From BACL11 sp945865535 (GTDB lineage Bacteria > Bacteroidota > Bacteroidia > Flavobacteriales > BACL11), in NCBI GenBank assembly GCA_947502765.1, contig CANNBA010000008.1:33558-97557 (forward strand): 64,000 bases of DNA. The letters run 5' to 3'. Each line of letters starts with the position of its first letter. Position 1 is the stretch's first letter. Both the position numbers and the translations under genes were made by a program. The notes under the pieces were generated by a model that was given only the letters and a program-made list of their open reading frames with translations, made no database searches and had not been told where the DNA came from. Shown here in pieces: positions 9,179 to 18,942 of this stretch.

Positions 9179-10180
9179 GTGAATTATACAGAAATCATAG
9201 GCTCAATAAGTACTAAAGATTTACAGCCCGTTTATTTTTTAATGGGTGATGAGCCCTATTATATTGACAAACTTTCTGATGAATTTGCTAAAAATGTACT
9301 TAGCGCTGAACAGCAAGAATTCAATCAAGTTACGCTTTACGCAAAAGACATAACTACTGAACAAGTCATTGCAGAAGCAAAACAATTTCCATTTGGTTCG
9401 GAAAAAAGAGTTGTGATTGTAAAAGAAGGGCAACAACTAAAAAACATAGAACTATTAGATGCTTACCTAGACAATCCTCAGCCTAATACAGTATTGGTAA
9501 TCTCTTACAAAGAAAAATCAATTGATAAAAGAAAAACATTTGGAAAGAACTTAGCTAAAAAATGTGTTGTTTTTGAAAGCAATAAACTTTATGATGATAA
9601 AATCCCCTCTTGGATTTTAGCTTATGTAAATGAAAACGAATATACAATTAACAATAGCGCAACAGCTGTACTTGCAGAATATCTAGGATCTGATTTATCA
9701 AAAATTACCAATGAGTTAGATAAGCTCATGCTAGTTGTAAAAAAAGAAGAACAAATCACCACAAAACTTATTGAATATCATATTGGTATTAGTAAAGATT
9801 ATAACGTGTTCGAATTGCAAAATGCTCTTGGGGAAAGAAATGTAGTAAGGGCCAACCGAATTATTAATCATTTTTCTGAAAATACAAAAACCCATCACAT
9901 TGTGCCTGTATTAAGCGCATTATTTTCTTTCTTTCAAAAAATAATCATCTATCATTTTCTAGAAGATAAAAGCTCAAAATCTGTTGCTAGCGCACTAAAA
10001 GTAAACCCTTTTTTTGTAAGCCAATACCAAAAGGCTGCAAGAAATTACAACAAACAACAACTCTTTTCCATCTTTGAGTTTCTTAAAGAATATGACCTTA
10101 AAAGTAAAGGCGTCAACAATAAATCTACTGACCAAAGTGGACTCTTAAAAGAGCTTATTTTCAAAATCCTTCACACATAA
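9179..10180 (+). CDS. holA: DNA polymerase III subunit delta
   Basis: This clamp-loader subunit opens the sliding clamp. It shows the family opening with IIGSISTKDLQPVYFLMGDEPYYID and the later EFVKN-like and LSKITNELDKL segments of the delta fold. The start is GTG at 9179; the next ATG is inside the conserved PVYFLMGDEP motif, so the GTG must be used. Length 333 aa is normal. The start region overlaps no other gene but lies only 12 bases from the divergent HsdR-N gene, so the two share a very compact promoter region. Confidence 0.92.
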   Translation: MNYTEIIGSISTKDLQPVYFLMGDEPYYIDKLSDEFAKNVLSAEQQEFNQVTLYAKDITTEQVIAEAKQFPFGSEKRVVIVKEGQQLKNIELLDAYLDNPQPNTVLVISYKEKSIDKRKTFGKNLAKKCVVFESNKLYDDKIPSWILAYVNENEYTINNSATAVLAEYLGSDLSKITNELDKLMLVVKKEEQITTKLIEYHIGISKDYNVFELQNALGERNVVRANRIINHFSENTKTHHIVPVLSALFSFFQKIIIYHFLEDKSSKSVASALKVNPFFVSQYQKAARNYNKQQLFSIFEFLKEYDLKSKGVNNKSTDQSGLLKELIFKILHT

Positions 10181-10225
10181 TATTACTCTCTTTAATTAGT
10201 TATATTTGCCTCCAATTTTTATAAA

Positions 10226-12490
10226 ATGAAAAAACTACTTTTTTTACTTTCAGTACTTCTAACCACTACGGCTTTTGCACAAACAGGAAATATTAGAGGC
10301 TTTGTTTATGAGAAAGAAAGTGGAGAGCCAGTAATGTTTTGTAATGTTATCTTAAAAGGAACTACAATTGGAGCCGCTACTGACATTAATGGAATGTACA
10401 ATATATCAAAAGTGAATCCTGGAAATTATACGTTAATTGTTACTTATATTGGTTACGACACTACTCAGGTGAATATTACTCTAAAAGGAGGACAAATTCT
10501 TAGTCAGAATCTTGAAATTAGAGAAGCCAGTATAAAACTAAATGAAGTGAAAATTTCTGGTGAAAGAGAGGCAATGAGAACAGAGGTAAAAGCTGCAGCA
10601 ATAAAAATTACCAAGCAAGATTTGGAGATGATGCCTACCATTGGTGGAGAGCCAGATTTAGCACAATACATGCAAGTCATCCCTGGAGTTATTTTCACTG
10701 GCGACCAAGGAGGACAATTATATATTAGAGGAGGGTCTCCAATTCAAAATAAGGTTTTACTAGATGGAATGATCATTTACAGCCCCTTTCATTCTATTGG
10801 TTTATTCTCGGTTTTTGATTCTGACATAATAAGAAATACGGATGTCTATACAGGAGGTTTTAGCGCAGAATATGGGGGCAGAGTATCTTCTATTATGGAT
10901 ATAAAAACAATAGATGGAAATAAAAAAGAAATTGGCGGAAAATTATCGGCTAACACCTTTAGCTCCAAACTTTTTGTTGAAGGTCCTTTAAGCAAATCTG
11001 GAAATTCATCTTTTGTTTTCTCTGGCAAGACTTCTTATTTAGATAAAAGTTCTGATTTACTTTATAAATATCCTACCCTCTACTTTGATAAAAAAGGACT
11101 ACCTTATTCATATACTGACTTGTATGGTAAAGTATCTACAAAAGGAAGTAACGGAAGTAAAGTTAGTGTTTTTGGATTTAACTTTGCGGATAATGTGAAC
11201 TATGAAGGGATTTCAGAGTTAAATTGGAACTCAAAAGGTATAGGATCAGAATTTATTTTAATCCCTGGAGGTTCTCGAGTATTAATTGAAGGAAACTTTG
11301 CTTATTCATCTTATAACACCTCATTAGAAGAATTTAATCAAAAAGGAGATTCAAGAATTCGAGAAAGTGGAATTAATGGTTTTGATATGGGTTTTGATTT
11401 TACTTATTTTCAACCAAAAGGAAAAATCAAATACGGTTTCGATATTCATGGATTTTCAACAGAATTTACTACTTATAACTCTGTAAATTCTAAAATAGAA
11501 CAAAATGAAAACACTTCTGAATTCTCGGCTTATGTAAATTATCAATTTATCAGCACAAGATGGGTAATTGAGCCAGGATTCAGACTACAGAAATATAGCC
11601 TTGGAATATCGCCTGAACCAAGATTAGGAGTTAAGTATATTGCCTCTGAGAAAATGAGATTGAAACTATCCTCTGGGCTTTATTCTCAAAATCTTTTAAG
11701 CACAACATCTGATAGGGATGTAGTGAATTTATTTACTGGAATTATTTCATCTCCTGAGGATCTTCCTAATCAAGCAGATGGAACTTCTTACAAACACAAT
11801 TTTGAAAAAGCAAGACACTTAATTACTGGAGTGGAATATGATGTGAGTAATAAAATTGATTTTCAATTAGAGGTGTACATTAAAGATTTTACCCAACTTA
11901 CAAATATCAACCGAAACATGGTATCTAATACTGATAATCAATTTATTGTTGAAAGTGGTATTGCAAAAGGTATTGATGCCCTTGTTAAATACAAAGGTCA
12001 GAAATTATATGTCTGGGTTGTTTATTCTCTAGGAATGGTTACGCGAACTGATGGTGAAAATACCTATTTCCCCCATTTTGATAGAAGACACAATGTTAAT
12101 TTTGTAACTTCCTACAAATTTGGAAAAAATGCAAGTTGGGAGGCAGATTTCAGATGGAATCTTGGTTCTGGATTCCCGTTTACCCAAACGCAAGGTTTTT
12201 ATGAAAATCTTACTTTTTCTGATGGGATAAATACCGATTATACAACAGCAAATGGGGAATTAGGAATAGAGTATGCTGAATTAAATAAAGGAAGACTTCC
12301 ATATTATCACAGACTTGACGCATCAATCTCAAAAAAGATGAAATTAAGCAAAAAGATAAATATAGATATTACCGCCTCAGTAACCAATGCTTATAACAGA
12401 GAGAACATTTTCTACTTCAATAGAGTTTCATTTGAAAGAGTAAATCAACTTCCTATTATGCCAAGTATTGGAGCAAGCATCACATTCTAA
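10226..12490 (+). CDS. TonB-dependent receptor with CarboxypepD_reg-like N-terminal domain
   Basis: This outer-membrane receptor has a signal peptide (MKKLLFLLSVLLTTTAFAQ), then the carboxypeptidase-regulatory-like domain (GNIRGFVYEKESGEPV to about residue 100), a plug domain with GQLYIRGGSPIQNKVLLDG at about 165-185, and a beta barrel ending in the aromatic FERVNQLPIMPSIGASITF. At 754 residues it is of the short type. No SusD partner is adjacent, so the ligand (siderophore, peptide or other) cannot be inferred. A -7 box TATATTTG at 10201-10208 lies 18 bases before the start. Confidence 0.9.
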   Translation: MKKLLFLLSVLLTTTAFAQTGNIRGFVYEKESGEPVMFCNVILKGTTIGAATDINGMYNISKVNPGNYTLIVTYIGYDTTQVNITLKGGQILSQNLEIREASIKLNEVKISGEREAMRTEVKAAAIKITKQDLEMMPTIGGEPDLAQYMQVIPGVIFTGDQGGQLYIRGGSPIQNKVLLDGMIIYSPFHSIGLFSVFDSDIIRNTDVYTGGFSAEYGGRVSSIMDIKTIDGNKKEIGGKLSANTFSSKLFVEGPLSKSGNSSFVFSGKTSYLDKSSDLLYKYPTLYFDKKGLPYSYTDLYGKVSTKGSNGSKVSVFGFNFADNVNYEGISELNWNSKGIGSEFILIPGGSRVLIEGNFAYSSYNTSLEEFNQKGDSRIRESGINGFDMGFDFTYFQPKGKIKYGFDIHGFSTEFTTYNSVNSKIEQNENTSEFSAYVNYQFISTRWVIEPGFRLQKYSLGISPEPRLGVKYIASEKMRLKLSSGLYSQNLLSTTSDRDVVNLFTGIISSPEDLPNQADGTSYKHNFEKARHLITGVEYDVSNKIDFQLEVYIKDFTQLTNINRNMVSNTDNQFIVESGIAKGIDALVKYKGQKLYVWVVYSLGMVTRTDGENTYFPHFDRRHNVNFVTSYKFGKNASWEADFRWNLGSGFPFTQTQGFYENLTFSDGINTDYTTANGELGIEYAELNKGRLPYYHRLDASISKKMKLSKKINIDITASVTNAYNRENIFYFNRVSFERVNQLPIMPSIGASITF

Positions 12491-12593
12491 GCGGATCTAT
12501 TATATCTTAATAAACTTTTAATAATTATTTTCACAAGTAGAGAATAATCGTTTACAAATAGTATTTTTGTCCAAACAAAACCTTCTGTAAATT

Positions 12594-14204
12594 GTGAGTA
12601 AATCTCCAACAAAATACATTTTCGTTACTGGTGGTGTAACATCATCATTAGGAAAAGGAATCATTTCTGCATCATTAGGTAAACTCTTAACCGCAAGAGG
12701 ATATGCGGTAACCATTCAAAAATTAGATCCCTACATCAATATTGATCCTGGAACTATGAACCCTTATGAGCATGGCGAATGTTTTGTAACGGATGATGGT
12801 GCTGAAACTGATTTAGATTTAGGACATTATGAACGGTTTCTAAATCACGGAACCTCTCAAGCTAACAATGTTACAACTGGAAGAATTTATCAAACCGTAA
12901 TTCAAAAAGAAAGAAAAGGCGATTATTTAGGAAAAACTGTTCAAATTATTCCCCATATTACTGATGAGATAAAAAGAAGAATTCAACTTTTAGGCGTAAC
13001 TAAAGAATTTGACTTTGTTATTACTGAAATTGGAGGTACTGTTGGAGATATTGAGGCGCTTCCTTACATTGAAGCAGTAAGACAATTAAAATGGGAATTG
13101 GAAAAAAATGCCCTATTTATACATCTTACTCTTGTTCCTTTTCTTGCTGCAGCTGGTGAGTTAAAAACTAAACCTACTCAGCACTCTGTTAAAACATTAT
13201 TAGAAGCAGGTATACAGCCTGACATCTTAGTTTGTCGCACCGAACACCCAATAAATGCTGAAATTAGAAGAAAAATAGCTCAATTCTGTAATGTGGAGCG
13301 TGATGCTGTTATTGAATCAATAGATGTTTCTACCATTTATGAAGTGCCTCTTTTAATGCAAAAAGAAGGGCTTGATAAAATTGTACTTAAAAAATTAGGA
13401 CTTGCTCCTAAAGCAGAAGCTAAACTTGAAACATGGAAGAAATTCCTTAATGGATTACAAAATCCCAAGCGAGAAATAACAATTGGTTTAGTAGGGAAAT
13501 ACGTTGAATTGCAAGATGCTTATAAATCAATTTCTGAGGCAATAATTCATGCAGGAGCAAAAAATTCTTGTAAAGTAAAAGTAATATGGATACATGCTGA
13601 AAAAATTAATAGCAGTAATGTAACCGAAAAATTAGCTGGATTAAAAGGAGTCATAGTAGCCCCAGGATTTGGAGATAGAGGCATGGAGGGTAAAATCTCA
13701 GCCATAAAATACTTAAGAGAGAACAATATTCCATTTTTTGGCATTTGTTTAGGAATGCAATCAGCAGTTATTGAATATTCACGAAATGTCTTGGGCTTAA
13801 AAGATGCCAATTCAACAGAGATGAATCCTAAAACATCCGCACCTGTAATTGACTTAATGCATGATCAGAAAGAAGTAACCCAGAAAGGCGGAAGCATGCG
13901 TTTAGGTGCTTACGATTGTTACTTGCAGAAAAAATCTAATGCCTATAAAGCATATAAACAAGAAAATATTTCAGAGCGTCATAGACACAGATTTGAATTC
14001 AATAATAAATACAAGAATGATTTAGAAAAGGCAGGTTTAATTGCCACTGGAATTAATAAAAAAAAGAATCTGGTTGAAGTAGTAGAAATCCCAAGCCACC
14101 CATGGTTTGTTGGGGTGCAATTTCATCCTGAATTTAAAAGTACCGTGGATAATCCACATCCCCTTTTCTGCGGTTTTATTGAAGCCTGTATAAATAAAAA
14201 ATAA
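12594..14204 (+). CDS. pyrG: CTP synthase
   Basis: The enzyme makes CTP from UTP with glutamine as nitrogen donor. The synthetase domain opens with FVTGGVTSSLGKGI, and the class I glutaminase domain has the nucleophile in FFGICLGMQ (Cys near 389) with the His-Glu pair in VGVQFHPEFKS near the C-terminus. Length 536 aa is standard. The start is GTG at 12594; there is no ATG before the conserved first strand. A -7 box TATTTTTG lies at 12562-12569. yidC follows after 12 bases, a pairing often seen in this phylum. Confidence 0.96.
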   Translation: MSKSPTKYIFVTGGVTSSLGKGIISASLGKLLTARGYAVTIQKLDPYINIDPGTMNPYEHGECFVTDDGAETDLDLGHYERFLNHGTSQANNVTTGRIYQTVIQKERKGDYLGKTVQIIPHITDEIKRRIQLLGVTKEFDFVITEIGGTVGDIEALPYIEAVRQLKWELEKNALFIHLTLVPFLAAAGELKTKPTQHSVKTLLEAGIQPDILVCRTEHPINAEIRRKIAQFCNVERDAVIESIDVSTIYEVPLLMQKEGLDKIVLKKLGLAPKAEAKLETWKKFLNGLQNPKREITIGLVGKYVELQDAYKSISEAIIHAGAKNSCKVKVIWIHAEKINSSNVTEKLAGLKGVIVAPGFGDRGMEGKISAIKYLRENNIPFFGICLGMQSAVIEYSRNVLGLKDANSTEMNPKTSAPVIDLMHDQKEVTQKGGSMRLGAYDCYLQKKSNAYKAYKQENISERHRHRFEFNNKYKNDLEKAGLIATGINKKKNLVEVVEIPSHPWFVGVQFHPEFKSTVDNPHPLFCGFIEACINKK

Positions 14205-14216
14205 CCAAGTTTAAAA

Positions 14217-16076
14217 ATGAAGCAATACGATAAAAATTCACTAATTGGTTTTGTATTAATGGCAATTATTTTAATTGTATTCAATACTTTTTTCTTTCCA
14301 GAAGTACCTCAAAAACAAACACCAACTAATATTACTACTAAAGTTGTACTTAATGAATCTCAAATTACTGACACGGTAACTGCAACCGCAATAGAAACTG
14401 TATCTGTTAATCCTACAATAAATGACACTACCATTAGTGATGAGCTAAAAGCAACTTATGGTCAATTTGCAAATGCTGCAAGGGGTGAAGACACTTTATA
14501 TACGATTGAAAATGAAAAATTAAAAATTACCGTAGCAAGTAAAGGAGGAAGAATTACTTCAGTAATAATTAAAGAAGGGCCTAATAAAGAACAATACAAA
14601 ACATATGATGGCAAAGACTTAGAAATCTTTAACTCAGATTCATCAAATTTTAATCTTAATTTCTCAACAGGAATAAGTATTAATACAAATGAATTGTTTT
14701 TTAAGCAAATTAAACAAAATTCAAATTCTATAACAATGCGTCTAGCGGCTGATGACAATCAATTTATAGATTTTAATTATGTTATTAATAAGGATTATTT
14801 AATTGATTTTAGTATTGATTTAATTGGAATGCATAAACTCATACCAAATGAATTCAACTACATAGATCTTCAATGGCAAATGAAAACGCCTCAGACTGAA
14901 AAAAGCAAGACTAATCAAGATAAGTATACTGGTATATATTATCAATTGTTTGCTGATAAAGATGATATAGATTACTTAGGTTATACAAATGTAGATGATA
15001 CTGAGAAAATTTCTAATAAATTATCATGGGTTGCTTTTCAACAACAATTTTTCAGTTCAATATTAATTTCAAAAGATGGTTTAGAAAATGCATCTTTAAG
15101 AAGTTTAAAAGAAGAAAATTCAAAATATATAAAAGATCTGTCTGCTGAGTTTAGATTACCATTTAAACATGAATCCAATGAAAAAATAGATTTTCAATTC
15201 TATTTTGGCCCTAATCATTATAAAACTTTAGCATCTTATAATTCTGGATTTGAAGAATTAATCCCATTAGGATGGGGAATATTTGGCTGGGTAAATGAAT
15301 ATCTTATCATACCTATTTTTGATCTTCTAAGTAAGTATTGTTATTCTTTTGGATTTGGAATAATAATTCTCTTACTGACTCTGATTATAAAATTAGCACT
15401 CTCTCCTTTTACATATAAAGCCTTTTTATCACAAGCAAAAATGAAAGTGCTAAAACCTGAAATTGATAATATCACTGAGAAAAATAAAGGTAAAGATCAA
15501 ATGAAAATTCAGCAAGAAATTATGGGGCTGTATCGAAAAGCTGGAGTCAACCCTATGGGAGGTTGCCTTCCTATGCTTTTTCAATTTCCTATACTTATTG
15601 CTTTGTTTCAATTTTTCCCTGCCTCTATCGAGTTAAGACAGCAAAGTTTCCTTTGGGCTGATGATCTCTCGTCTTACGATTCTATTTATAATTTTGGATT
15701 TAATATTCCTTTTTATGGTGATCATATTAGTTTATTTACTTTACTGATGACCATTTCTACTTTGTTATATACCAGAATGAACTCGTCAATGGCAACTGGG
15801 CCAATGGCTCAAATGAAGTGGATAATGTACTTAATGCCTATACTGTTTCTTGGTTTTTTTAATGACATGGCTTCTGGGCTTACTTACTACTATTTCTTAG
15901 CAAATGTGTTCACCATGACGCAACAGTACTTCATGACGCGTTTAGTTGATGAAAATGCAATATTGGCTCAAATAGAGGCAAACAAAAAGAAACCTGCTAA
16001 ACCAAAGTCTAAATTTCAAAAGAAATTAGAGGAAATGCAAAAACAACAGGAACAAAAAATGAAGAAAAGAAAATAA
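14217..16076 (+). CDS. yidC: Membrane protein insertase YidC
   Basis: The 619-residue protein has an N-terminal transmembrane segment (SLIGFVLMAIILIVFNTFFF), a large periplasmic beta-sandwich domain (about residues 90-340) and the five-helix insertase core beginning with GWGIFGWVNEYLIIPIFDLL. The core contains the family's KAFLSQAKMKVLKPE loop, NPMGGCLPMLFQFPILIALF and a Lys-rich cytoplasmic C-terminus. It inserts membrane proteins alone or with SecYEG. It follows pyrG by 12 bases and is convergent with mqnA, the two stops being 1 base apart. Confidence 0.95.
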   Translation: MKQYDKNSLIGFVLMAIILIVFNTFFFPEVPQKQTPTNITTKVVLNESQITDTVTATAIETVSVNPTINDTTISDELKATYGQFANAARGEDTLYTIENEKLKITVASKGGRITSVIIKEGPNKEQYKTYDGKDLEIFNSDSSNFNLNFSTGISINTNELFFKQIKQNSNSITMRLAADDNQFIDFNYVINKDYLIDFSIDLIGMHKLIPNEFNYIDLQWQMKTPQTEKSKTNQDKYTGIYYQLFADKDDIDYLGYTNVDDTEKISNKLSWVAFQQQFFSSILISKDGLENASLRSLKEENSKYIKDLSAEFRLPFKHESNEKIDFQFYFGPNHYKTLASYNSGFEELIPLGWGIFGWVNEYLIIPIFDLLSKYCYSFGFGIIILLLTLIIKLALSPFTYKAFLSQAKMKVLKPEIDNITEKNKGKDQMKIQQEIMGLYRKAGVNPMGGCLPMLFQFPILIALFQFFPASIELRQQSFLWADDLSSYDSIYNFGFNIPFYGDHISLFTLLMTISTLLYTRMNSSMATGPMAQMKWIMYLMPILFLGFFNDMASGLTYYYFLANVFTMTQQYFMTRLVDENAILAQIEANKKKPAKPKSKFQKKLEEMQKQQEQKMKKRK

Positions 16077-16077
16077 G

Positions 16078-16818
16078 TTAACTTATAATTTTTTTCAAGA
16101 AAAGCTCCATCCCTTTTAGTTTTTCAGCATCTAGGTTATAAGAAATTTTATTATTCAAATAATCTTTAGGACTTTTACAGTAGCTATAATTACTACCTTC
16201 TTGCTTCAAAGCCTCATCAATATTACTTAATCCTTTTTCAAGTGCCTTATTAAAATCAGTTAAAAAATCGTGAGGAAGATTTTTATTCCCTACCCAAGCT
16301 GCAAATACAAAAGGCAAGCCCGTCATCTCTTTCCAAATAGCAGATAAGTCATAAATATATGGATGCTTTTTATTCAGATTAAAAGCTCTATCACCAATTA
16401 CTAAAGCTGCATTATTTCCTTTTATATTATCTTCAAATCCAATTTCAGTTTTAACTAATTTGGGGGCTATTTTCCAATATTCTCTCAATAAAATTTTTAG
16501 TAGTTCCACTGAAGTCCGTGATTGATAATCCAAAGCAATTGTTTCAATTTCTACAATAGGAACATTAGAATATAAACAAACCGTATCCACAGCACCATCA
16601 GCTCCAATGCAATAATCTGAAATAAGATGCACGTCTTTTAAAATTGGAATCACAACAACAGGAACTAAGGCTAAATCCACTTCATCATTAATGAGTTTAT
16701 CTGCACAAACTGCTGGGTAATCTAAGTGTAAATCAATAGTATCTATCAACTTACTTTGCTTTAATCCATAAATAAAAGGAAGTGTATTTAAATAAGAAAC
16801 TGCTGAAATTTTAATCAT
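16078..16818 (-). CDS. mqnA: Chorismate dehydratase of the futalosine menaquinone pathway
   Basis: MqnA dehydrates chorismate to 3-enolpyruvyl-benzoate. The sequence has the family opening MIKISAVSYLNTLPFIYGL and the conserved LDYPAVCADKLINDEVDLAL followed by PVVVIP, then DYQSRTSVELLKILL. The frame contains one extra Met in front; I took the second at 16818. Length 246 aa is normal. Other mqn genes are not in the window, as is usual for scattered mqn genes in Bacteroidota. A 30-codon hydrophobic open frame lies just upstream. Confidence 0.88.
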   Translation of the reverse strand: MIKISAVSYLNTLPFIYGLKQSKLIDTIDLHLDYPAVCADKLINDEVDLALVPVVVIPILKDVHLISDYCIGADGAVDTVCLYSNVPIVEIETIALDYQSRTSVELLKILLREYWKIAPKLVKTEIGFEDNIKGNNAALVIGDRAFNLNKKHPYIYDLSAIWKEMTGLPFVFAAWVGNKNLPHDFLTDFNKALEKGLSNIDEALKQEGSNYSYCKSPKDYLNNKISYNLDAEKLKGMELFLKKIIS

Positions 16819-16833
16819 CAAAAAAGTAAAAAA

Positions 16834-16926
16834 TTAAAGTGAAAAACTCAATAAAACAGGAATAATACTGCTCATTACTGCTAAAAGCCATAAACTTCTA
16901 ACGCCAATCAATATAAGTATTTCCAT
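16834..16926 (-). CDS. Possible 30-residue hydrophobic small protein upstream of mqnA
   Basis: ATG at 16926 opens a 30-codon frame ending in TAA at 16834. The product (MEILILIGVRSLWLLAVMSS plus a hydrophobic end) would be almost entirely one transmembrane helix with a single Arg. It lies 15 bases before mqnA on the same strand in an otherwise empty 200-base gap. I do not recognise it; it may be chance. Conservation in relatives would be needed to accept it. Confidence 0.25.
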   Translation of the reverse strand: MEILILIGVRSLWLLAVMSSIIPVLLSFSL

Positions 16927-17021
16927 TTTCCAAAACTAGTAAAAAAGCAAATGTAAAACGTGTTCAAAGGACATCTTATTTAAAATGCTTAAATTTGCCA
17001 CCTTAAATAAAAATATTTACA

Positions 17022-18365
17022 ATGGCGCTTACTCCTTTAACTGCAATTACACCAATTGATGGAAGATATATCAGTAAGACCTCTAGCTTGCAAGCCTACT
17101 TTTCTGAAGCTGCTTTAATCAAGTTTAGAGTACACGTTGAAATTGAGTATTTTATTGCACTTTGTAATAGTTCTATAACACAACTGAATCATTTTCCTAG
17201 TGATAAATTTTCAAAATTGCGAGATTTATATCTTAATTTTAAAGAAGAAGACGCCCAAAGGATTAAAGAGATTGAAAGTATTACGAATCATGATGTAAAA
17301 GCTGTCGAATACTTTATAAAAGATGAATTTGATAAATTAGGACTTGGAGAATTTAAAGAATTTATCCATTTTGGACTAACTTCACAAGACATTAACAACA
17401 CTGCAATTCCTTACTCAATAAAAGAAGCCCTTGAAAAAGTATATCTTCCTAAATTAACTGAAGTTATTGATTTACTAAAAGAAAGAGTAGTAGAATGGAA
17501 CACTATCCCTTTACTTGCAAGAACTCATGGGCAAGCTGCATCACCTACAAGAATGGGAAAAGAAATTCAAGTTTTTGTTGAACGAATTGAAAAACAATTA
17601 GAGTTACTAAAAACCATTCCTTTTAACGCAAAATTTGGAGGAGCAACCGGCAACTTTAATGCACATCATGTGGCATTTCCAAAAATTGATTGGAAAAAAT
17701 TTGCCAACAATTTCACAGCTTCTGCATTTAACTTAGAAAGACAACAAACTACAACTCAGATTGAACATTATGACAATTTAGCTGCATTAATGAACAACAT
17801 TAGCAGAATTAACACCATACTAATTGATTTTTCAAGAGATATCTGGACTTATGTTTCTATGGATTATTTCAAGCAGAAAATCAAAAAAGGAGAAGTTGGT
17901 TCGTCAGCAATGCCACATAAAGTAAACCCAATTGATTTTGAAAATGCTGAAGGAAATCTTGATATGGCTAATGCAATTTTCGGATTTTTATCTAGCAAAT
18001 TACCTATTTCAAGATTGCAAAGAGATTTAACTGATAGTACTGTACTAAGGAATATAGGACAGCCTTTTGCACATACGCTTATAGCACTTGCTTCCTTAAA
18101 TAAAGGAATTAATAAATTGCTCATTAATGAAGTAACTATTGCTGCAGATTTAGAAAAAAATTGGGTAGTTGTATCTGAGGCAATCCAAACGATATTAAGA
18201 AGAGAAGGTTATCCAAATGCTTATGAAACACTCAAAGAATTAACAAGAACAAACTCAGCAATTAATGCTGAAAGCATTGCTATCTTTATTGATACTTTAA
18301 ATATAAGTGAAACAATAAAATCTGAGTTGAAAAAAATTACCCCAAGTAATTATACAGGCATATAA
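17022..18365 (+). CDS. purB: Adenylosuccinate lyase
   Basis: The enzyme removes fumarate from SAICAR and adenylosuccinate in purine synthesis. It has the fumarase/aspartase superfamily signature GSSAMPHKVNPIDFENAEG at about residues 290-308, with the catalytic Ser loop, and the upstream motifs TSQDINNTA and ARTHGQAASPT. Length 447 aa is normal for the E. coli-like type. A -7 box TAAATTTG at 16990-16997 lies 25 bases upstream. The gene is convergent with an unknown gene, 14 bases between stops. Confidence 0.95.
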   Translation: MALTPLTAITPIDGRYISKTSSLQAYFSEAALIKFRVHVEIEYFIALCNSSITQLNHFPSDKFSKLRDLYLNFKEEDAQRIKEIESITNHDVKAVEYFIKDEFDKLGLGEFKEFIHFGLTSQDINNTAIPYSIKEALEKVYLPKLTEVIDLLKERVVEWNTIPLLARTHGQAASPTRMGKEIQVFVERIEKQLELLKTIPFNAKFGGATGNFNAHHVAFPKIDWKKFANNFTASAFNLERQQTTTQIEHYDNLAALMNNISRINTILIDFSRDIWTYVSMDYFKQKIKKGEVGSSAMPHKVNPIDFENAEGNLDMANAIFGFLSSKLPISRLQRDLTDSTVLRNIGQPFAHTLIALASLNKGINKLLINEVTIAADLEKNWVVVSEAIQTILRREGYPNAYETLKELTRTNSAINAESIAIFIDTLNISETIKSELKKITPSNYTGI

Positions 18366-18379
18366 TTTCTGCTCTAAGG

Positions 18380-18937
18380 CTAAAAATCAAGCTTTTTTTT
18401 TTCTAAATAATCATCCCAATTCCAAATAAAATGGTTTAATAAATTCTTTAACTCATTTAAAAAGATAGGATTTGGTTTGTTTTTTTTCTTAAATAAATCT
18501 CCTTGAAAGTCATTTATATTATATTTTTCGAAAATAGCATAAGCCATGGCATCTATCGGAAATTCATGCCTTCCTAATAACTCCTTAAAATAATTTTCAT
18601 ACTCCAAAAACTTCTCAATAGCTAAGTGCTGAGCATTAACTTCAACATTTTTATATATCTCATCTAAAATTAAGGCTCTAAGCGTAAACACCTCATTTTC
18701 TACAAAATGCAAATCTAAATTTTTCATATTACCTAAAAATATAACATTTGAGAACCAATCAATATCAGTATCATTTAAATTAGGCTTGCTTTCAAGGTTA
18801 TTATTATTATTTATAAAATCCTTGATTTCAATAAAACCTTCTGAAACTACATTCTGCAATAAGGTAACATAAATAGATGCCGTTGTAGCTGGTTTTACTT
18901 TTTTCTTTTTTGAAAGTAATCCGAAAAATTTTATCAT
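18380..18937 (-). CDS. Hypothetical protein, 185 aa
   Basis: I do not recognise the family. The start is basic (MIKFFGLLSKKKKVKPATT) with no signal peptide or membrane segment. The rest is acidic and helical, with an Asn run near residue 44-48 and the aromatic C-terminal stretch HFIWNWDDYLEKKKLDF. It lies 5 bases after the lhgO stop region on the same strand and could be the last gene of that minus-strand transcript. It uses TAG as stop. Confidence 0.6.
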   Translation of the reverse strand: MIKFFGLLSKKKKVKPATTASIYVTLLQNVVSEGFIEIKDFINNNNNLESKPNLNDTDIDWFSNVIFLGNMKNLDLHFVENEVFTLRALILDEIYKNVEVNAQHLAIEKFLEYENYFKELLGRHEFPIDAMAYAIFEKYNINDFQGDLFKKKNKPNPIFLNELKNLLNHFIWNWDDYLEKKKLDF

Positions 18938-18942
18938 CTTAA

